Shown here: positions 26,878-36,559 of the stretch, in pieces | Numbering within the stretch: position 1 is the first letter of the stretch | Layout: the number at the start of each line of letters is the position of its first letter | DNA from: Gammaproteobacteria bacterium | GTDB taxonomy: Bacteria; Pseudomonadota; Gammaproteobacteria; Xanthomonadales; SZUA-36 | Direction of reading: 5' to 3' | NCBI GenBank assembly: GCA_021772935.1 | Contig: JAJFLA010000006.1 | Span: forward strand, 1-61,510 | Length of the DNA stretch: 61,510 nt | Made by a program: the position numbers and the translations under genes | The notes under the pieces: generated by a model | Told to the model about the DNA's origin: nothing | What the model saw: only the letters and a program-made list of their open reading frames with translations | The model's database searches: none

Positions 26878-27984
26878 ATGAAAACTAGAGCAGCGGTTGC
26901 CTTTGAGTCGGGCAAGCCATTGGAAGTTATTGAAGTCGATTTGGAAGGACCGCAGGCGGGTGAAGTGCTGGTCGAGCTAAAAGCCACCGGTGTTTGTCAT
27001 ACCGATGCATTTACCCTTTCAGGAGATGACCCCGAAGGCGCCTTTCCAGCTATTCTGGGTCATGAAGGTGCCGGTGTGGTGGTTGAGGTTGGCACGGGTG
27101 TCACCTCACTTAAGCCGGGGGATCACGTGATCCCACTTTATACTGCGGAATGTCGGCAGTGTGAGTACTGCTTAAACCCCAAAACAAACCTTTGTCAGGC
27201 AGTTCGGGAAACCCAGGGCCAGGGCGTGATGCCCAATGGCAGCAGTCGTTTTTCGCTGGACGGTCAACCAATTCTTCATTACATGGGCTGCTCCACGTTT
27301 TCAAACTATTCCGTATTGCCGGAAATCTCCCTGGCAAAAATTCGTGAAGATGCACCCTTTGATAAGGTCTGTTATATCGGTTGTGGTGTGACTACCGGAA
27401 TCGGTGCGGTGGTTTATAGCGCCAAAGTTGAACCGGGTTCCCGGGTTGTCGTTTTTGGCCTGGGTGGTATTGGGCTCAATGTGATACAGGGCGCGCGCAT
27501 GGTGGGTGCCCGGCAGATTATCGGTGTGGACCTTAACCCCAACAAGGTTCAACTGGCGAAAAAATTCGGTATGACAGATTTTATCAACCCCGCAGAGGTT
27601 GATAATGTCGTGGAGGCCATCGTCGACCTTACCGGTGGTGGCGCCGACTATACTTTTGAGTGTATTGGCAATGTTAACGTCATGCGCCAGGCGCTTGAGA
27701 GTTGTCATAAGGGCTGGGGTGAATCCCACATTATTGGGGTTGCCGGTGCGGGACAGGAAATTGCCACACGTCCGTTCCAACTGGTGACCGGGCGCTCCTG
27801 GCATGGTGTTGCCTTTGGTGGTGCCCGCGGTCGCACCGATGTGCCAACCATTGTTGACTGGTACATGGAAGGCAAGATCAATATCGATGATCTGATTACC
27901 CACACCATGCCACTGGAAGATATCAATTCGGCATTTGATTTAATGCACTCGGGTGAAAGTATTCGCTCAGTGGTATTGTATTAA
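26878..27984 (+). CDS. frmA: S-(hydroxymethyl)glutathione dehydrogenase (class III alcohol dehydrogenase)
   Basis: It oxidises the glutathione adduct of formaldehyde to S-formylglutathione with NAD. The 368-residue length is standard. The catalytic zinc site is in [18 protein letters not shown] and ILGHEGAG. Structural zinc Cys residues are [15 protein letters not shown], and the Rossmann motif is [14 protein letters not shown]. The signature [10 protein letters not shown] is typical of class III enzymes. The next enzyme of the pathway starts 22 bp downstream. Confidence 0.95.
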   Translation: MKTRAAVAFESGKPLEVIEVDLEGPQAGEVLVELKATGVCHTDAFTLSGDDPEGAFPAILGHEGAGVVVEVGTGVTSLKPGDHVIPLYTAECRQCEYCLNPKTNLCQAVRETQGQGVMPNGSSRFSLDGQPILHYMGCSTFSNYSVLPEISLAKIREDAPFDKVCYIGCGVTTGIGAVVYSAKVEPGSRVVVFGLGGIGLNVIQGARMVGARQIIGVDLNPNKVQLAKKFGMTDFINPAEVDNVVEAIVDLTGGGADYTFECIGNVNVMRQALESCHKGWGESHIIGVAGAGQEIATRPFQLVTGRSWHGVAFGGARGRTDVPTIVDWYMEGKINIDDLITHTMPLEDINSAFDLMHSGESIRSVVLY

Positions 27985-28006
27985 TGCTTCCTCACGTGAT
28001 GTCTTC

Positions 28007-28846
28007 ATGAACTTAATTGACAATCAGGTTTGTTTTGCCGGGGAACAACGTCGCTATCAGCACTCATCAACAGTGCTCGATTGCGAAATGACGTTTTCTA
28101 TTTATTTGCCACCCCAGAGCAATAGTAAAACACCACTTATCTACTGGTTATCCGGCCTGACTTGCAGCGACGAAAACTTTGTGCAAAAGTCCGGTGCACA
28201 ACGTTATGCTGCTGAACATGGTGTGGCCATTGTGGCACCGGATACAAGCCCCAGAGGTGACGCTATCCCAGATGACGTGGAAGCGTCTTATGATTTCGGT
28301 TTGGGTGCGGGTTTTTATGTCAATGCCAGTGAGCAGCCCTGGGCAAAAAACTACCGCATGTACGACTATGTGGTTAACGAGTTGCCACAATTGCTGAAGC
28401 GTAATTTTGACATTGATACAGGTCGCACATCAATTATGGGGCACTCCATGGGTGGACATGGGGCTTTAAGTATTGCTCTGAAAAACCCCGGGCGTTTTCA
28501 ATCGGTGTCAGCATTCGCTCCCATCGTTTCACCCATCAACTGCGCTTGGGGGCAAAAGGCTCTGTCTGGTTATTTGGGTAGCGATCAAACCAGCTGGAAG
28601 CAATACGATAGCTGTGAACTCATCGCGTCTGCCGCAGAACGACTGCCTTTGTTGGTAGACCAGGGTGATGCTGACAATTTTCTCGCCGAACAGCTCAAAC
28701 CAGAATTATTAAAGCAGGCCTGTGAAAAGCACAATCACCCACTTACACTGCGCTTGCAACCCGGTTACGATCATAGTTATTTTTTTATAGCCAGCTTTAT
28801 GGCTGATCACATCCATTGGCACGCGAGTGCGTTATTTGCAAAATAA
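28007..28846 (+). CDS. frmB: S-formylglutathione hydrolase
   Basis: It hydrolyses S-formylglutathione to formate and glutathione. About 279 residues of the esterase D alpha/beta-hydrolase family: nucleophile elbow GHSMGGHGAL, LSGLTCSDENFVQKSGAQR near the N-terminus, VAPDTSPRG, and C-terminal GYDHSYFFIASF with the catalytic His. I chose MNLIDNQVCFAGEQ as the start because earlier in-frame codons lie within frmA. It sits between frmA and the formate dehydrogenase operon, which takes its product. Confidence 0.93.
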   Translation: MNLIDNQVCFAGEQRRYQHSSTVLDCEMTFSIYLPPQSNSKTPLIYWLSGLTCSDENFVQKSGAQRYAAEHGVAIVAPDTSPRGDAIPDDVEASYDFGLGAGFYVNASEQPWAKNYRMYDYVVNELPQLLKRNFDIDTGRTSIMGHSMGGHGALSIALKNPGRFQSVSAFAPIVSPINCAWGQKALSGYLGSDQTSWKQYDSCELIASAAERLPLLVDQGDADNFLAEQLKPELLKQACEKHNHPLTLRLQPGYDHSYFFIASFMADHIHWHASALFAK

Positions 28847-28872
28847 TCCGGGATGTAGAGTAGGAAGCAACC

Positions 28873-29340
28873 ATGAGCACATCAGCCAATAACCCTCTAG
28901 CGATTGTGTCATCTGCCGTACAAGAACACCAAAATAGCCCCGGTGGCTTATTGCCTTTATTACATGAAATCCAGGCACAACTGGGTTATATCCCGAAAGA
29001 CTGCGTAGCCAGCATTGCAGCGGGTATGGGACTGTCACGGGCAGAAGTTCACGGTGTCATCAGTTTTTATCATGATTTCCACGACCAACCCAGAGGTCAA
29101 ACAACAATACACCTGTGTCGAGCCGAGGCTTGCCAGGCGATGGGCGCCCGTGAGCTTGAAAAGCATGTCAAAACCCGACTGGGTATCGATTATGGGGGTA
29201 CCACTGCTGATGGCCGCTTCTCACTCGAGCCAGTGTATTGCCTGGGTAACTGTGCCTGTTCACCTTCAATTCGTATGGGTGATGATGTGTTTGCCCGTGT
29301 TGATGCGCACCGTTTTGATGAATTACTGGACAACAGCTAG
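28873..29340 (+). CDS. fdsG: NAD-dependent formate dehydrogenase gamma subunit
   Basis: 155 residues of the NuoE/HoxE thioredoxin-like [2Fe-2S] family. Ligand Cys residues are in HLCRAEACQAMG and YCLGNCACSP. It starts 26 bp after the S-formylglutathione hydrolase with GTAGGA upstream. In FdsGBA it passes electrons toward the FdsB flavin. Its TAG stop codon lies at the left end of an inserted mini-transposon; removing the insertion restores TAA two bases before the fdsB ATG. Confidence 0.93.
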   Translation: MSTSANNPLAIVSSAVQEHQNSPGGLLPLLHEIQAQLGYIPKDCVASIAAGMGLSRAEVHGVISFYHDFHDQPRGQTTIHLCRAEACQAMGARELEKHVKTRLGIDYGGTTADGRFSLEPVYCLGNCACSPSIRMGDDVFARVDAHRFDELLDNS

Positions 29341-29605
29341 TGCTCCTTCAACATGATAATTACGGATGCAGTTGGCTTGTCAGTGTTCATGGCAAGGCGC
29401 ATCTCGCAGGTAATGGCCTTAGTCCTTGGCAAGAGGTGCAACGATGTCCATGGGCACTGACAAGTCAACCCGCAGGGCGCTCCTGTGGAATTCCGCTGTT
29501 GCGTTGCAGTGCTTGTAAAGGACTAGCCATTCACTGCACCCTGCGCCTTACTGCGAAATCCCACAGGAGCGCTGAATCCGCAATTATCATGTTGAAGGCG
29601 CACTA
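29338..29605. mobile_element. Mini-transposon (MITE) inserted between fdsG and fdsB
   Basis: A 264-bp element is flanked by TA on both sides (29338-29339 and 29604-29605). The 32-bp terminal inverted repeats differ at three positions (GTGCTCCTTCAACATGATAA left, GTGCGCCTTCAACATGATAA right, read inward). A second internal inverted repeat is perfect: GCGCTCCTGTGG (29477) and CCACAGGAGCGC (29561). No coding capacity. TA duplication is typical of IS630/Tc1-type transposases, so such an enzyme probably moved it. Its right end supplies GAAGG, a possible ribosome binding site for fdsB. Confidence 0.85.
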
Positions 29606-29608
29606 ATC

Positions 29609-31150
29609 ATGGTTAAGGTCTTTATCCCAGGTGATACCACTGCCTGTGCCGTGGGCGCTGATGAAGTAGCCGCAGAAGTGGCCTTGCAAGCACAAAAAAA
29701 AGGGCTGGAAATTGAAATAATCCGTAACGGTTCACGCGGTGCATTCTGGCTTGAACCACTGCTGGAAACAGAAGCAGATACCGGACGTATTGCTTTTGGC
29801 CCGATGACCACAAATGCTGTTGCCGAACTGTTTGACGCCGGCTTCCCTGCTGCATGTGAACATCCGCTAAAGTTGGGCAAAGTAACAGATATTGCCTGGC
29901 TTGCGCGACAGGACCGTCTGACCTTTATCCGGGCGGGTATCACCGACCCACTCAGTCTCAAAGATTACAAAGAACTTGGCGGTTTTGAAGGCTTGAAAAA
30001 TGCTCTGGACATGTCACCTGCCGAGATTGTCGAGGCCGTCGTTCAGTCTGGTTTGCGTGGGCGTGGTGGAGCAGCTTTTCCGACCGGTATCAAGTGGCGC
30101 ACGGTGTTGAATACACCCGCTGAGCAAAAATATATTGCCGCCAATGCAGATGAAGGGGATTCCGGCACCTTCGCCGATCGCCTGTTAATGGAAGCTGACC
30201 CTTTCCAGCTGATCGAGGGCATGACCATTTGTGCCATGGCGGTTGGTGCTAGCGAAGGCTTCATTTATCTGCGCTCGGAATATCCCAAGGCCTTGCATAC
30301 ACTCAAGCATGCGATTACCGAGGCCAAAAACGCTAATCTGCTTGGTGATGATATTGGTGGCAGCGGCCGTAGGTTCCATATTCAGATCCGGGTCGGTGCC
30401 GGTGCCTATATCTGCGGTGAAGAAACCTCCATGCTTGAAAGTCTGGAAGGCAAACGTGGCCTGGTCCGCTTCAAGCCACCACTGCCTGCCATAGAAGGTC
30501 TGTTTGGCAGGCCTACCGTCGTCAATAATGTGTTAACACTGGCGGCGGTGACCACGGTGCTGGCAAATGGTGCGGATCATTACCGGAACTATGGTACGGG
30601 CCGTTCGCGCGGCACATTGACCGCACAGTTGGCAGGTAATATCCGCCATGGTGGGCTGGTTGAAATACCATTCGGTACAAGCCTGCGCGAGCTGGTCGAG
30701 CAGATTGGCGGCGGTACTATCACTGGCAGGCCAGTCCGGGCCATCCAGGTGGGTGGGCCACTGGGTACGTATCTGCCGGAAACACGTTGGGATACACCAT
30801 TGGATTATGAATCGTTTGCAGACATCGGGGCGATGTTAGGTCATGGCGGTATCGTGGTTTTTGATAACAGTGTAGATATGCTAGAACAGGCCCGGTTTGC
30901 GCTGGAGTTTTGTGCAACAGAATCCTGCGGCAAATGCACACCCTGCAGGGTTGGCTCCGTTCGTGGTGTGGAACTCGTTGATAAAATTGCCAATCAGGAT
31001 CAGGTCACAAGCAACCTGGAACTGCTGGAAGATCTATGTGAAACACTGGACAGCGGATCTTTATGTGCGATGGGCGGACTGACACCAATGCCAGTACGCA
31101 GTGCCATCAAGTACTTCCCACAGGATTTTACGCGAGCAGCGGAGAGTTAA
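29609..31150 (+). CDS. fdsB: NAD-dependent formate dehydrogenase beta subunit
   Basis: 513 residues. An N-terminal thioredoxin-like region precedes a NuoF-type module. That module has FMN/NAD site GLRGRGGAAFPTGIKW, then NADEGDSGTFADR, a SLBB part, and [4Fe-4S] ligands ESCGKCTPCRVG. It receives electrons from FdsA and reduces NAD+. The insertion of the mini-transposon has moved it from about 2 to 268 bp behind fdsG, which may weaken translational coupling. It ends 5 bp before fdsA. Confidence 0.93.
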   Translation: MVKVFIPGDTTACAVGADEVAAEVALQAQKKGLEIEIIRNGSRGAFWLEPLLETEADTGRIAFGPMTTNAVAELFDAGFPAACEHPLKLGKVTDIAWLARQDRLTFIRAGITDPLSLKDYKELGGFEGLKNALDMSPAEIVEAVVQSGLRGRGGAAFPTGIKWRTVLNTPAEQKYIAANADEGDSGTFADRLLMEADPFQLIEGMTICAMAVGASEGFIYLRSEYPKALHTLKHAITEAKNANLLGDDIGGSGRRFHIQIRVGAGAYICGEETSMLESLEGKRGLVRFKPPLPAIEGLFGRPTVVNNVLTLAAVTTVLANGADHYRNYGTGRSRGTLTAQLAGNIRHGGLVEIPFGTSLRELVEQIGGGTITGRPVRAIQVGGPLGTYLPETRWDTPLDYESFADIGAMLGHGGIVVFDNSVDMLEQARFALEFCATESCGKCTPCRVGSVRGVELVDKIANQDQVTSNLELLEDLCETLDSGSLCAMGGLTPMPVRSAIKYFPQDFTRAAES

Positions 31151-31155
31151 ACATC

Positions 31156-34026
31156 ATGTCTGAGCAGCATTCTTCATTACATGATTTGGGTACACCGCCA
31201 CCACGGCATACCAAAGAGCAAGTCAGCCTGGAGATCAATGGACAGCATTTACAGGTGGATACAGGCACCTCGGTCATGCGCGCCGCGGCTCTGGCCGGTA
31301 TTAGTATTCCCAAGCTGTGCGCGACCGACTCTCTGGATGCATTTGGCTCCTGCCGAATGTGCCTGGTAGAAATAGAGGGCCGTAAAGGGATGCCAGCCTC
31401 GTGCACAACACTGGTGGAAGATGGCATGGTGGTAAAGACACAATCGGACAAGCTCGAAAAGCTGCGTAAAAATGTGCTGGAATTGTATATTTCCGATCAT
31501 CCGCTGGAGTGTGTGAGCTGTCCAACCAACGGCGATTGTGAATTACAGGATGTGGCGTCAGAGCTTGGGGTTAAAGATAGTCGTTATGGGCTACACGGCC
31601 GCAATCACCAACAAGCCACCAAGGATGATTCCAACCCGTACTTCACTTTCGACCCTTCGATGTGCATCGTTTGTTACCGCTGCGTACGCGCATGTGAAGA
31701 TATCCAGGGCACATTCGCCTTAACCGTTGATGGCCGTGGTTTTGAGTCGGTCGTAAGCGCCGGGCAAATGGAATCATTTATGGAATCCGAGTGCGTTTCC
31801 TGCGGTGCCTGCGTTAGTAGTTGCCCCACTACTGCGCTGGAAGAAAAATCCGTCATCACGCAAGGTCTGCCGGAGACAAGCACGCTCACGACCTGCGCTT
31901 ACTGTGGCGTAGGCTGTGCCTTCAATGTTGAAACCCGAAGCAACGGAATAGAGCAGGAAGTGGTGCGGATGACACCGTACAAGGATGGCAAAGCCAATCA
32001 AGGCCATGCCTGTGTGAAAGGTCGTTTCGCCTTTGGTTATGCCACACATAAAGACCGCATCACCAAACCGATGATCCGAAACAGCATTGATGAGGCCTGG
32101 CGTGAAGTCAGCTGGCCCGAAGCCATAGATTTTACCGCCCGACGTTTTCGCCAAATTCAGGCAGAGTACGGTCGAGACAGTATTGGTGGGATTACAAGCT
32201 CACGCTGCAGCAACGAAGAAACCTTTCTGGTGCAAAAACTGGTGCGTGCCGGATTCGGCAACAACAACGTCGACACCTGTGCTCGTGTTTGTCATTCACC
32301 CACCGGTTATGGCCTTAAGACCACCCTCGGCGAATCTGCCGGCACTCAGACATTTGAGTCGGTGGCCAAAGCCGATGTCATCATGTTGATAGGTGCCAAC
32401 CCAACAGAGGCTCACCCGGTCTTCGGCTCTCGCTTGAAACGACGTCTGCGCGAAGGCGCAAAACTGATCGTGGTTGACCCGCGTAAAATTGAACTGGTCA
32501 ATTCACCGCATATCAAAGCTGCACATCACCTGCAGTTGCTACCCGGAAGCAATGTGGCGTTTGTTAATGCCATGGCTCACGTCATTGTCTGCGAGCGTCT
32601 GGTCGATGAAAAATTTATCCTTGAACGCTGTGAGATACCAGCGTGGCAGGAATGGTCCGATTTTGTACAAGGCGCAGAAAACTCGCCTGAATCAACACAG
32701 ATGGTGACCGGTATTCTACCTGAAGACCTGCGGGCAGCCGCGAGGCTGTTTGCTGAAGCGGGCAATGCTGCCATTTATTATGGGCTCGGCGTTACCGAGC
32801 ACAGTCAGGGTTCTACTGCTGTTATGGGGATAGCTAACCTCGCCATGGCCACTGGCAACCTGGGCCGCGAAGGCGTCGGGGTGAACCCTTTGCGTGGACA
32901 GAATAATGTGCAAGGTTCCTGTGACATGGGGTCATTCCCACATGAGTTTCCAGGTTACCGACATGTCTCAGACCCTGAAGTACGCGCATTGTTTGAGCAA
33001 GAGTGGAATGTAGAGTTGTATTCTGAGCCTGGCCTGCGTATCCCCAACATGTTTGATGCCGCTATTTACGGGGATTTCAAAGGGCTGTATTGCCAGGGAG
33101 AAGACATCGCCCAGTCAGACCCCAACACCCACCACGTGGAGACGGCTCTAAAAGCACTGAAATGCCTGGTCGTACAGGATCTTTTCCTGAATGAAACCGC
33201 CCGGTTTGCGCATGTATTTTTGCCCGGCTCAACCTTCCTCGAGAAAAACGGAACATTCACCAATGGTGAACGACGTATCTCGATGGTACGTAAGGTGATG
33301 CCATCAAAAAGCGGCAAAGAAGACTGGGAAATTACCGTTGATCTGGCCAATGCGCTGGGCTATCCAATGAAGTACTCCCACCCTTCTGAAATCATGGATG
33401 AAATCGCACGTCTGACGCCGACTTTCAGTGGCGTCAATTATGAGAAACTGGACCGGTTGGGCAGTATACAGTGGCCTTGTAACGCAGAAGCACCAGAAGG
33501 AACACCAACCATGCACGTCGATCAATTTGTGCGTGGCAAAGGCTATTTTGCACTGACCGGCTTTGTACCAACCAGCGAACGCTCAACACGCAAATTCCCG
33601 CTATTGTTAACGACCGGCAGAATTCTCTCGCAATACAATGTAGGCGCCCAGACCCGACGTACAAAGAACACCGCGTGGGCAGATCAGGACCTGCTGGAAA
33701 TTCATCCAGTTGATGCCGAAGACCGGGGTATCTCCAGCGGTGACTGGGTGGGTATCCAAAGCCGGGCTGGCGATACTGTATTACGAGCCGTGGTTACAGA
33801 AAAAGTTAAACCTGGTGTGGTCTATACAACCTTTCATTTCCCTCTCACTGGTGCCAATATCGTCACCACTGAAAATTCGGACTGGGCGACCAATTGTCCG
33901 GAATACAAAGTTACTGCTGTACAGGCAACACGGGTAACACAACCTTCTGAATGGCAGCAACAACAAAAAACCTTCAACCAGCAGCAACTGGCCTACCTGG
34001 CCAAGGCGCGTGGTTCAGGCAACTGA
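31156..34026 (+). CDS. fdsA: NAD-dependent formate dehydrogenase alpha (catalytic) subunit
   Basis: About 956 residues. An N-terminal [2Fe-2S] domain (CATDSLDAFGSCRMCLVEIE) is followed by further Cys/His cluster ligands (HPLECVSCPTNGDC), two [4Fe-4S] ferredoxin motifs (CIVCYRCVRACED, CVSCGACVSSCP) and a Mo-bis-MGD catalytic region. The latter starts at CAYCGVGCAFNV, with the metal ligand Cys in ARVCHSPTGYG. Cys rather than selenocysteine is encoded. I chose MSEQHSSLHDLG with GGAGAG upstream; in-frame codons farther up lie in fdsB. It converts formate to CO2 in the cytoplasm. Confidence 0.95.
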   Translation: MSEQHSSLHDLGTPPPRHTKEQVSLEINGQHLQVDTGTSVMRAAALAGISIPKLCATDSLDAFGSCRMCLVEIEGRKGMPASCTTLVEDGMVVKTQSDKLEKLRKNVLELYISDHPLECVSCPTNGDCELQDVASELGVKDSRYGLHGRNHQQATKDDSNPYFTFDPSMCIVCYRCVRACEDIQGTFALTVDGRGFESVVSAGQMESFMESECVSCGACVSSCPTTALEEKSVITQGLPETSTLTTCAYCGVGCAFNVETRSNGIEQEVVRMTPYKDGKANQGHACVKGRFAFGYATHKDRITKPMIRNSIDEAWREVSWPEAIDFTARRFRQIQAEYGRDSIGGITSSRCSNEETFLVQKLVRAGFGNNNVDTCARVCHSPTGYGLKTTLGESAGTQTFESVAKADVIMLIGANPTEAHPVFGSRLKRRLREGAKLIVVDPRKIELVNSPHIKAAHHLQLLPGSNVAFVNAMAHVIVCERLVDEKFILERCEIPAWQEWSDFVQGAENSPESTQMVTGILPEDLRAAARLFAEAGNAAIYYGLGVTEHSQGSTAVMGIANLAMATGNLGREGVGVNPLRGQNNVQGSCDMGSFPHEFPGYRHVSDPEVRALFEQEWNVELYSEPGLRIPNMFDAAIYGDFKGLYCQGEDIAQSDPNTHHVETALKALKCLVVQDLFLNETARFAHVFLPGSTFLEKNGTFTNGERRISMVRKVMPSKSGKEDWEITVDLANALGYPMKYSHPSEIMDEIARLTPTFSGVNYEKLDRLGSIQWPCNAEAPEGTPTMHVDQFVRGKGYFALTGFVPTSERSTRKFPLLLTTGRILSQYNVGAQTRRTKNTAWADQDLLEIHPVDAEDRGISSGDWVGIQSRAGDTVLRAVVTEKVKPGVVYTTFHFPLTGANIVTTENSDWATNCPEYKVTAVQATRVTQPSEWQQQQKTFNQQQLAYLAKARGSGN

Positions 34027-34056
34027 GCCTCAGCTCTCAACGGAACACAAAAAGCA

Positions 34057-34854
34057 GTGTCAATTTCACGTCAGGTTCCAGTCAGCGAATGGCAACAGGG
34101 TCGTAGTAGCGGTCGGCAGGACCATGTCGCCGCAGAGGTCCCGGTTGCCCTGAGCTATAACAAGCGCTCTCACGTAGTCATGATGGCGACACCCTCTGAG
34201 CTTGAGGATTTTGCCACCGGCTTCAGCCTGACAGAAGGCATTATCAATCAGCTTTCCGATTTGCTTGAGATGTCGGTGATTGCACGTGAAAACGGACTGG
34301 AAGTCGCCATGACCATCGGCCAGGACTGTTTCGCCAGACTTGTTGAACAACGCCGCAACCTGGTCGGGCGGACCGGTTGTGGCCTCTGCGGTGCGGAATC
34401 GCTTGAACAGGTCACACGTGACCCCAAAGTGGTATCCAGCCACGTATCTGTGACTGCTGAGGCTATTCAAAAAGCCATTCAATCCTTAACAGACCACCAG
34501 CCCATGCAGGCTGTTACCGGCGCAACCCACGGAGCAGCCTGGTGCAGTGTCACTGGCACCATTTTGGCTTTGCGCGAGGATGTCGGACGCCATAATGCGC
34601 TTGATAAACTCATCGGACACCTTTGCAAAAACTGTTTTGATCCCGGGCAAGGTTTTGTGTTGGTATCGAGCCGGGCAAGCTATGAAATGGTTTACAAAGC
34701 TGGAGTGGTTGGTATGGAAGTGCTTGTCGCAGTATCTGCACCAACAACACTGGCGATTGATTTCGCCAACCGCAGCGGCATAACACTGGTCGGCTTCGCC
34801 AGACCAGGCCGGCACAATGTCTACACTTTCGAAAACCGTATTTGCAATCTCTGA
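34057..34854 (+). CDS. fdhD: Formate dehydrogenase accessory sulfurtransferase FdhD/FdsC
   Basis: 265 residues, GTG start. The family transfers sulfur to the molybdenum cofactor of formate dehydrogenase. Recognisable parts are ATPSELEDFATGFSLTEGII, the Cys loop GRTGCGLCGAES, and GAVxGATHGAAW-like ATGATHGAAWC followed by REDVGRHNALDKLIG. It lies within the fds operon between fdsA and fdsD, the standard position. Confidence 0.92.
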   Translation: MSISRQVPVSEWQQGRSSGRQDHVAAEVPVALSYNKRSHVVMMATPSELEDFATGFSLTEGIINQLSDLLEMSVIARENGLEVAMTIGQDCFARLVEQRRNLVGRTGCGLCGAESLEQVTRDPKVVSSHVSVTAEAIQKAIQSLTDHQPMQAVTGATHGAAWCSVTGTILALREDVGRHNALDKLIGHLCKNCFDPGQGFVLVSSRASYEMVYKAGVVGMEVLVAVSAPTTLAIDFANRSGITLVGFARPGRHNVYTFENRICNL

Positions 34855-34865
34855 GGATGGCTCCA

Positions 34866-35096
34866 ATGGCAATCAATGCAACCATCAACAACGAAACCAC
34901 TCATCTGGTCTCGATGGCGAATGACATTGCGGTCAACCTCCGCCTCCACGCTGATGCCGACGAACGCACTACGCAACACATGAAGAAATTCTGGACTCCA
35001 CGCATGCGAAGCTTATTGCTTGATTATGCTCAGGCAGGCGGGTCCGGTTTATCGACGACGCTCACGGCAGCCCTGAAAAAACTGGCTAAAGCCTAG
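34866..35096 (+). CDS. fdsD: Formate dehydrogenase delta subunit
   Basis: A 76-residue helical protein with the family pattern LVSMANDIAVNLRLHAD, then HMKKFWTPRMRSLLLDY. It is needed for assembly or activity of FdsGBA in other bacteria. I chose the ATG ten bases after TGAGG; an ATG at 34857 would sit directly on that site. Confidence 0.85.
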   Translation: MAINATINNETTHLVSMANDIAVNLRLHADADERTTQHMKKFWTPRMRSLLLDYAQAGGSGLSTTLTAALKKLAKA

Positions 35097-35189
35097 CTGC
35101 AGACCGCAACCAGGTAAGCTCTGAACAAGCCATGAATTCGCGCCTTAAGATCAGGATATCCAAAATCCCGCCCTAACCCGCCCTCCAAG

Positions 35190-35240
35190 CTGCTTCGTCC
35201 AGACTAATTCAGAGGTTCTCTGGCAAATCAGTCGAAGCAG
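35190..35240. other. Large imperfect hairpin with an IS-end-like core, between fdsD and mscS
   Basis: CTGCTTCG pairs with CGAAGCAG, and inside it CCAGA pairs with TCTGG. The loop contains ATTCAGAGGTTCTC, the reverse complement of the terminal sequence of the element at 59988. It could end the fds transcript or be a solo element remnant. The remaining bases of 35097-35294 show no gene. Confidence 0.4.
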
Positions 35241-35294
35241 TGCCGTCTTAAGGTTTATACTGACCCGTTCCTGGCAGCGGTGGCGTGACATCTC

Positions 35295-36536
35295 ATGATG
35301 GAGCTATTACATATCTGGTTACTTGATCACGGTCTGGGCGAGAATCTCGCTTTCTATGTGGCACATGCAATAGCCGTTGTGGCAGTATTAAGTTTAAGTC
35401 TCGGCGCAAACTTTGTTGCGAAACGCTATATTATTTCTGCACTTACCTATGTTATTTCCCGCTCCAAAACAAGCTGGGATGATGCTGTTCTGCGTCAAAA
35501 GGTGCTGAGCCGAATGGCACACCTGGCACCAGCACTGGTTATCTATATTTTGACTCCCATCGCTCTTGAGGGCCAGGATTCGGCAATTACCCTGATCAGA
35601 AACACCACACAGATATACATGATCGTCATCCTGATGCTGGTGTTGGATTCATTACTCAACACGGTGGAGGACATCTACCAGAATTTTGATGCTGCCAAAG
35701 AAATCTCCATCAAGGGCTTTATTCAGATATTAAAAATGGCGCTGTATTTTTTAGCGACCATTTTTGTTGTTTCCATCCTCTTAAACAAAACCCCTGTCTA
35801 CCTGCTAAGCGGGGTTGGCGCTCTCACCGCAGTATTAATGCTGGTCTTCCGGGATGCCATCCTCGGCTTTGTGGCAGGTATCCAACTGGCCGCGAACAAA
35901 ATGGTTTCGAACGGCGACTGGATTGAAATGCCAAAGTACGGTGCCGACGGCGATGTGCTGGAAATGACACTGACCACGGTCAAAGTACAAAACTGGGACA
36001 AAACGGTCACGACAATACCGACCTATGCATTGATTAGTGAGTCATTCAAAAATTGGCGAGGTATGCAGGAGGCCGGTGGCCGTCGTATCAAGCGTGCGGT
36101 GAATATCGACATGAGCAGCATCAGGTTTTGTGATGAGGACATGCTGGAACGGTTCGAAAAAATTCAATACATCTCCGAGTACATCGAAGAAAAGAAACAC
36201 GAACTGGAAGCATTCAACACCGCAACACGAGTCGACAATGCAAGTCTCGCCAACGGTCGTCGAATGACCAACATTGGCACCTTCCGGGCTTATGTCCAGG
36301 CTTACTTGCACAATCACCCACAAATCAACGAGCAGATGACTTTTCTGATCCGGCAACTGAAACCGACAGAAAACGGCTTGCCGATTGAGGTTTATGTTTT
36401 CAGCAAGGACAAGGTCTGGGCTAATTACGAAGCCATCCAGGCGGATATTTTCGACCACATCCTGGCCGTGGTTCCAGAATTTGACCTGCGTGTTTACCAG
36501 AACCCCACCGGGGCCGACTTCCGGATGCTTAAGTAA
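35295..36536 (+). CDS. MscS-family mechanosensitive channel (YbdG-like)
   Basis: 413 residues. Several N-terminal helices precede the pore helix and beta domain with LSGVGALTAVLMLVFRDAIL, then NGDWIEMPKYGADGDVLEMT and VQNWDKTVTTIPTYALISES. The C-terminal soluble extension, with the FKNWRGMQEAGGRRIKR block, is characteristic of the YbdG branch, which gates under osmotic downshock. It stands between the formate and sarcosine operons with its own leader and is not obviously part of either. Confidence 0.85.
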   Translation: MMELLHIWLLDHGLGENLAFYVAHAIAVVAVLSLSLGANFVAKRYIISALTYVISRSKTSWDDAVLRQKVLSRMAHLAPALVIYILTPIALEGQDSAITLIRNTTQIYMIVILMLVLDSLLNTVEDIYQNFDAAKEISIKGFIQILKMALYFLATIFVVSILLNKTPVYLLSGVGALTAVLMLVFRDAILGFVAGIQLAANKMVSNGDWIEMPKYGADGDVLEMTLTTVKVQNWDKTVTTIPTYALISESFKNWRGMQEAGGRRIKRAVNIDMSSIRFCDEDMLERFEKIQYISEYIEEKKHELEAFNTATRVDNASLANGRRMTNIGTFRAYVQAYLHNHPQINEQMTFLIRQLKPTENGLPIEVYVFSKDKVWANYEAIQADIFDHILAVVPEFDLRVYQNPTGADFRMLK

Positions 36537-36559
36537 AACATGGGATTCCGGTCACAGGC

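Noticed and set aside
31156-34026. Possible selenocysteine-containing formate dehydrogenase
   Set aside because: The metal-ligand position is encoded as Cys (ARVCHSPTG) and there is no in-frame TGA.
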